Of a stretch of 64,000 nt of DNA, positions 62,079 to 64,000 are shown one piece after another. Where the stretch lies: assembly GCF_033096445.1 (NCBI RefSeq), contig NZ_AP028155.1, positions 3,539,880 through 3,603,879 on the forward strand. The letters are read 5' to 3'. Positions within the stretch are counted from its first letter, which is position 1. Every line of letters begins with the position of its first letter. The position numbers were made by a program, and so were the translations under genes. The stretch comes from Butyricimonas faecihominis (GTDB lineage: Bacteria > Bacteroidota > Bacteroidia > Bacteroidales > Marinifilaceae). The notes beneath the pieces were generated by a model that was not told the origin of the DNA, did not search any database, and saw only the letters and a list, made by a program, of their open reading frames with translations.

Positions 62079-62111
62079 GGACAAATTTAAACTGCAACTT
62101 TAAATTTGTCC
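62079..62111. repeat. Perfect 13-bp inverted repeat after the hmu operon
   Basis: GGACAAATTTAAA and TTTAAATTTGTCC pair perfectly around loop CTGCAAC. No T-run follows on the plus strand. It could be an operator, a processed 3' end of the hmu mRNA or a small mobile palindrome. Confidence 0.75.
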
Positions 62112-62185
62112 AGTTTGATCCTGTTCTTATATTCGAAAATACTTGTTTCATGGAGTATTTAATTCCACTATACCGGAATAAACAC

Positions 62186-62193
62186 TATCTTTG
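62186..62193 (+). promoter_or_regulatory. Predicted -7 box for the symporter gene
   Basis: TATCTTTG matches TAnnTTTG exactly, 18 bases before the GTG start; the -33 region (AATT at 62161-62164) is weak. Confidence 0.45.
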
Positions 62194-62211
62194 TCGTGGA
62201 ATTAAAAGAAA

Positions 62212-63669
62212 GTGCCTGTGTCCACGAGTTTAGTTTTAACGGTTTTACTGGCTTATTTTTTATTGTTGATCTTGGTTGGCTTCGTGACAACTAGGAAAGT
62301 CAATAGTGAGATGTTTTTTACCGCGAATCGGAATTCGCCTTGGTATTTGGTGGCTTTCGGGATGATCGGGACAACGCTTTCCGGGGTGACTTTTATCTCG
62401 ATCCCCGGGGAGGTCGGTAACACGCATTGGACTTATCTGACCTTGGTTTTCGGTAATTGCGTGGGGTATATCGTGATTGCACTCGTGCTTTTGCCTTTGT
62501 TTTACAGGCAGAATCTGGTTTCTATTTATTCTTGGTTGGGAACTCGTTTCGGGGAGAAGGCCCGGTTGACGGGTTCTTTCTTTTTTATCGTGTCACAATT
62601 GGTGGGTGCGTCTTTCCGGTTATTCTTGGTCGTCGGTGTGTTACAACTGGCTTTCTTTGATGCCATAGGTGTGCCTTTCTGGCTGACCGTGTTTATCACG
62701 ATTGCTTTCGTGTGGATTTATACCGTGCGAGGCGGGATCAAGACGATCGTTTGGACCGATACGTTACAAACCGTGTTTATTCTGATCTCTGTCGGTTTGA
62801 CAATCGTGGTGGTAAACAAGGCGCTGGATTTCAATTTTTCTTCGGCTATTGCAGCTATAAAAGAGAGCCCTCTTTCCAGAGTGTTTGACTTTGACTGGCG
62901 GTCGGGACAGAATACGGTGAAACAGTTTTTGGCAGGAGTGGCGATCACAGTTTGCCTGAATGGGTTGGATCAGAATATGATGCAGAAGAATCTGACTTGT
63001 CGTTCCTTACGAGATTGTAAGACAAATATGTTTTCATTTTCTTTTTTATTCTTGGTGACGAACGTGTTGTTTTTGATGCTGGGAGCCTTGCTTTACATAT
63101 ATGCAGAAAGGGAAGGTATCGTGTTACCCGGTAAATCTGATGACGTGTTTCCCTTCCTTTCCCTGAATTATTTCGGGGCTACGGCCGGTTTGTTTTTCCT
63201 GTTGGGTATAACTGCCGCGGCCTATTCTTCGGTTGATTCCTCATTGACTGCTTTAACGACCTCTTTCTGTATTGATTTCTTGAAAATAGATCCGGGAAAT
63301 AAGGAGGAGAAGAAAAAGCGGATCGGGGTGCATATCGTATTTTCGTTATTAATGATTTTCGTGGTTGTACTCTTCCGGGAATTGAATAATTCGAGTGTAA
63401 TATCGTCTCTTTTTAAAGCGGTAGGCTACACGTATGGGCCTCTTCTAGGGCTTTTCACGTTTGGTTTGACGACAAAATATCAGGTACGGGAGAAATATCT
63501 TCCTTGGGTGTGTTTGCTTTCACCGGTGATCTCCTACGTGGTGAATTGTTACTCGGAACAACTTCTTTTCGGGTATAAATTTGGTTTCGAGATTCTCCTG
63601 TTTAACGGGCTGCTTTGTTATCTTGGGTTGTTACTTATTCGAGACAAGCATCTAACACGGAGGGCGTGA
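62212..63669 (+). CDS. Sodium/solute symporter (SSS) family protein
   Basis: Multi-pass LeuT-fold symporter, 485 residues and about 13 helices. SSS signatures: FFTANRNSPWYLVAFGMIGTTLSGVTFISIPGEVG in helices 1-2, TVRGGIKTIVWTDTLQTVFILISVG, and AAAYSSVDSSLTALTTSFCIDFLK, whose Ser-Ser/Thr residues bind Na+. GTG at 62212 or 62218 is the start; no ATG fits before the first helix. Substrate unknown; distance from the hmu operon (213 bases with its own -7 box) suggests independent expression. Confidence 0.92.
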   Translation: MPVSTSLVLTVLLAYFLLLILVGFVTTRKVNSEMFFTANRNSPWYLVAFGMIGTTLSGVTFISIPGEVGNTHWTYLTLVFGNCVGYIVIALVLLPLFYRQNLVSIYSWLGTRFGEKARLTGSFFFIVSQLVGASFRLFLVVGVLQLAFFDAIGVPFWLTVFITIAFVWIYTVRGGIKTIVWTDTLQTVFILISVGLTIVVVNKALDFNFSSAIAAIKESPLSRVFDFDWRSGQNTVKQFLAGVAITVCLNGLDQNMMQKNLTCRSLRDCKTNMFSFSFLFLVTNVLFLMLGALLYIYAEREGIVLPGKSDDVFPFLSLNYFGATAGLFFLLGITAAAYSSVDSSLTALTTSFCIDFLKIDPGNKEEKKKRIGVHIVFSLLMIFVVVLFRELNNSSVISSLFKAVGYTYGPLLGLFTFGLTTKYQVREKYLPWVCLLSPVISYVVNCYSEQLLFGYKFGFEILLFNGLLCYLGLLLIRDKHLTRRA

Positions 63670-63772
63670 TGAGGACGACAACTGTGATGATGTAGGCGAT
63701 TCCGGTATAGATGGATGCTTTTATGGCATTATTTTGAACAGAAAAACGTGTGTGATATGTTTTTGTATTCAA
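63635..63772 (-). pseudogene. Possible vestigial tail of a membrane protein
   Basis: On the minus strand an open frame without ATG (TTG at 63772) reads TRFSVQNNAIKASIYTGIAY then ITVVVLITPSVL and stops at 63635-63637, overlapping the 3' end of the symporter gene. The block A-x-x-YTGxAYxxTVxxLxxP is reminiscent of the last helix of VIT1/CCC1-type transporters. No upstream part remains, so it would be a remnant. Confidence 0.3.
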
Positions 63773-63792
63773 AAAATAGCTATCTTTACACT

Positions 63793-64000
63793 ATGAATAA
63801 TCCATTACGACGATTGGGTAATATACCTGTAACGGTTTCTGCGTTGGAATCCCTTTTCCCTCATATCAAGAGAGGAAACCAAAAAGTCAGGTTACTTGAG
63901 CGAGATAAGCAAATCATTCGTCTCAAAAGGGGGCTTTACGTGTGCAATCCGGAGATAACAGGTAAGATTTTATCAACAGAATTGATAGCCAATCATCTTT
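63793..64000 (+). CDS. AbiEi-like antitoxin domain protein (partial, cut by window end)
   Basis: Open frame from the ATG at 63793 to the window edge (69 codons). The N-terminal winged-helix pattern VTVSALESLFPHIKRGNQKVRLLERDKQIIRLKRGLYVCNPEITGKI matches the AbiEi-type antitoxin/transcriptional regulator domain (L-x-R-x-x-x-I-x-R-x-x-x-G-x-Y). Such genes in Bacteroidota often pair with an AbiEii nucleotidyltransferase toxin, which would lie to the right of this window. A TATCTTTA (7/8 match to the -7 box) ends only five bases before the ATG, so a nearly leaderless mRNA is possible. Confidence 0.65.
   Translation, partial: MNNPLRRLGNIPVTVSALESLFPHIKRGNQKVRLLERDKQIIRLKRGLYVCNPEITGKILSTELIANHL

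Overview
The window looks like a Bacteroidota chromosome. It carries two SusC/SusD outer-membrane loci, each with its own ECF sigma factor and FecR anti-sigma factor, many lipoproteins with a cysteine after a short hydrophobic leader, a CobN-like haem-uptake operon, promoters of the TAnnTTTG type, and almost no Shine-Dalgarno sequences. Gene content and style would fit the Odoribacteraceae (Butyricimonas/Odoribacter-like), but that placement is inference.

Layout. 1-3.6 kb: 5'-truncated view of mutS (C-terminal ATPase outside the window), deoC, an RDD membrane protein. 3.7-9.7 kb: a tight envelope operon (SpoIIM-like, membrane protein, DUF4129, DUF4350, MoxR ATPase, DUF58). 9.7-12.4 kb: an RND/MMPL exporter and a MazG-like pyrophosphohydrolase. 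12.7-17.6 kb: an accessory-looking stretch with an HD/SpoT-like hydrolase, an AraC-GyrI regulator, a duplicated gene pair (B-A-B-A order, one B copy broken by an in-frame stop) and an agmatine-deiminase-family enzyme. 17.9-19.6 kb: dtd and an aminotransferase.

19.9-29.6 kb: SusCD locus 1 (sigma, FecR, SusC with STN domain, SusD, FAS1-like lipoprotein, small lipoprotein, thioredoxin-fold protein that has lost both catalytic cysteines). 29.7 kb: tRNA-Arg(CCT). 29.9-31.3 kb: two ORF6N genes made by a 766-bp tandem duplication that also copied the first codons of the next sigma factor. 31.4-41.6 kb: SusCD locus 2 (sigma, FecR, SusC, SusD, DUF4843, PKD-like lipoprotein, thioredoxin with intact WCGPC). 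Neither locus has glycoside hydrolases, so peptide, metal or cofactor uptake is more likely than glycan use.

42.1-52.4 kb: housekeeping genes (polyprenyl synthase, dCMP deaminase, S41 protease, membrane-anchored nuclease, TlpA-like thioredoxin, zinc-ribbon protein, AAA/DUF4143 ATPase, Dus, DUF454, leuS). 52.6-62.0 kb: a complete hmuYRSTUV-type haem operon, with a strong terminator/attenuator between hmuY and hmuR, a calycin-like insertion in HmuY and a methionine-rich insertion in the CobN-like HmuS. 62.2-64.0 kb: a sodium/solute symporter, a possible vestigial membrane-protein tail on the other strand, and the start of an AbiEi-like antitoxin gene cut by the window end.
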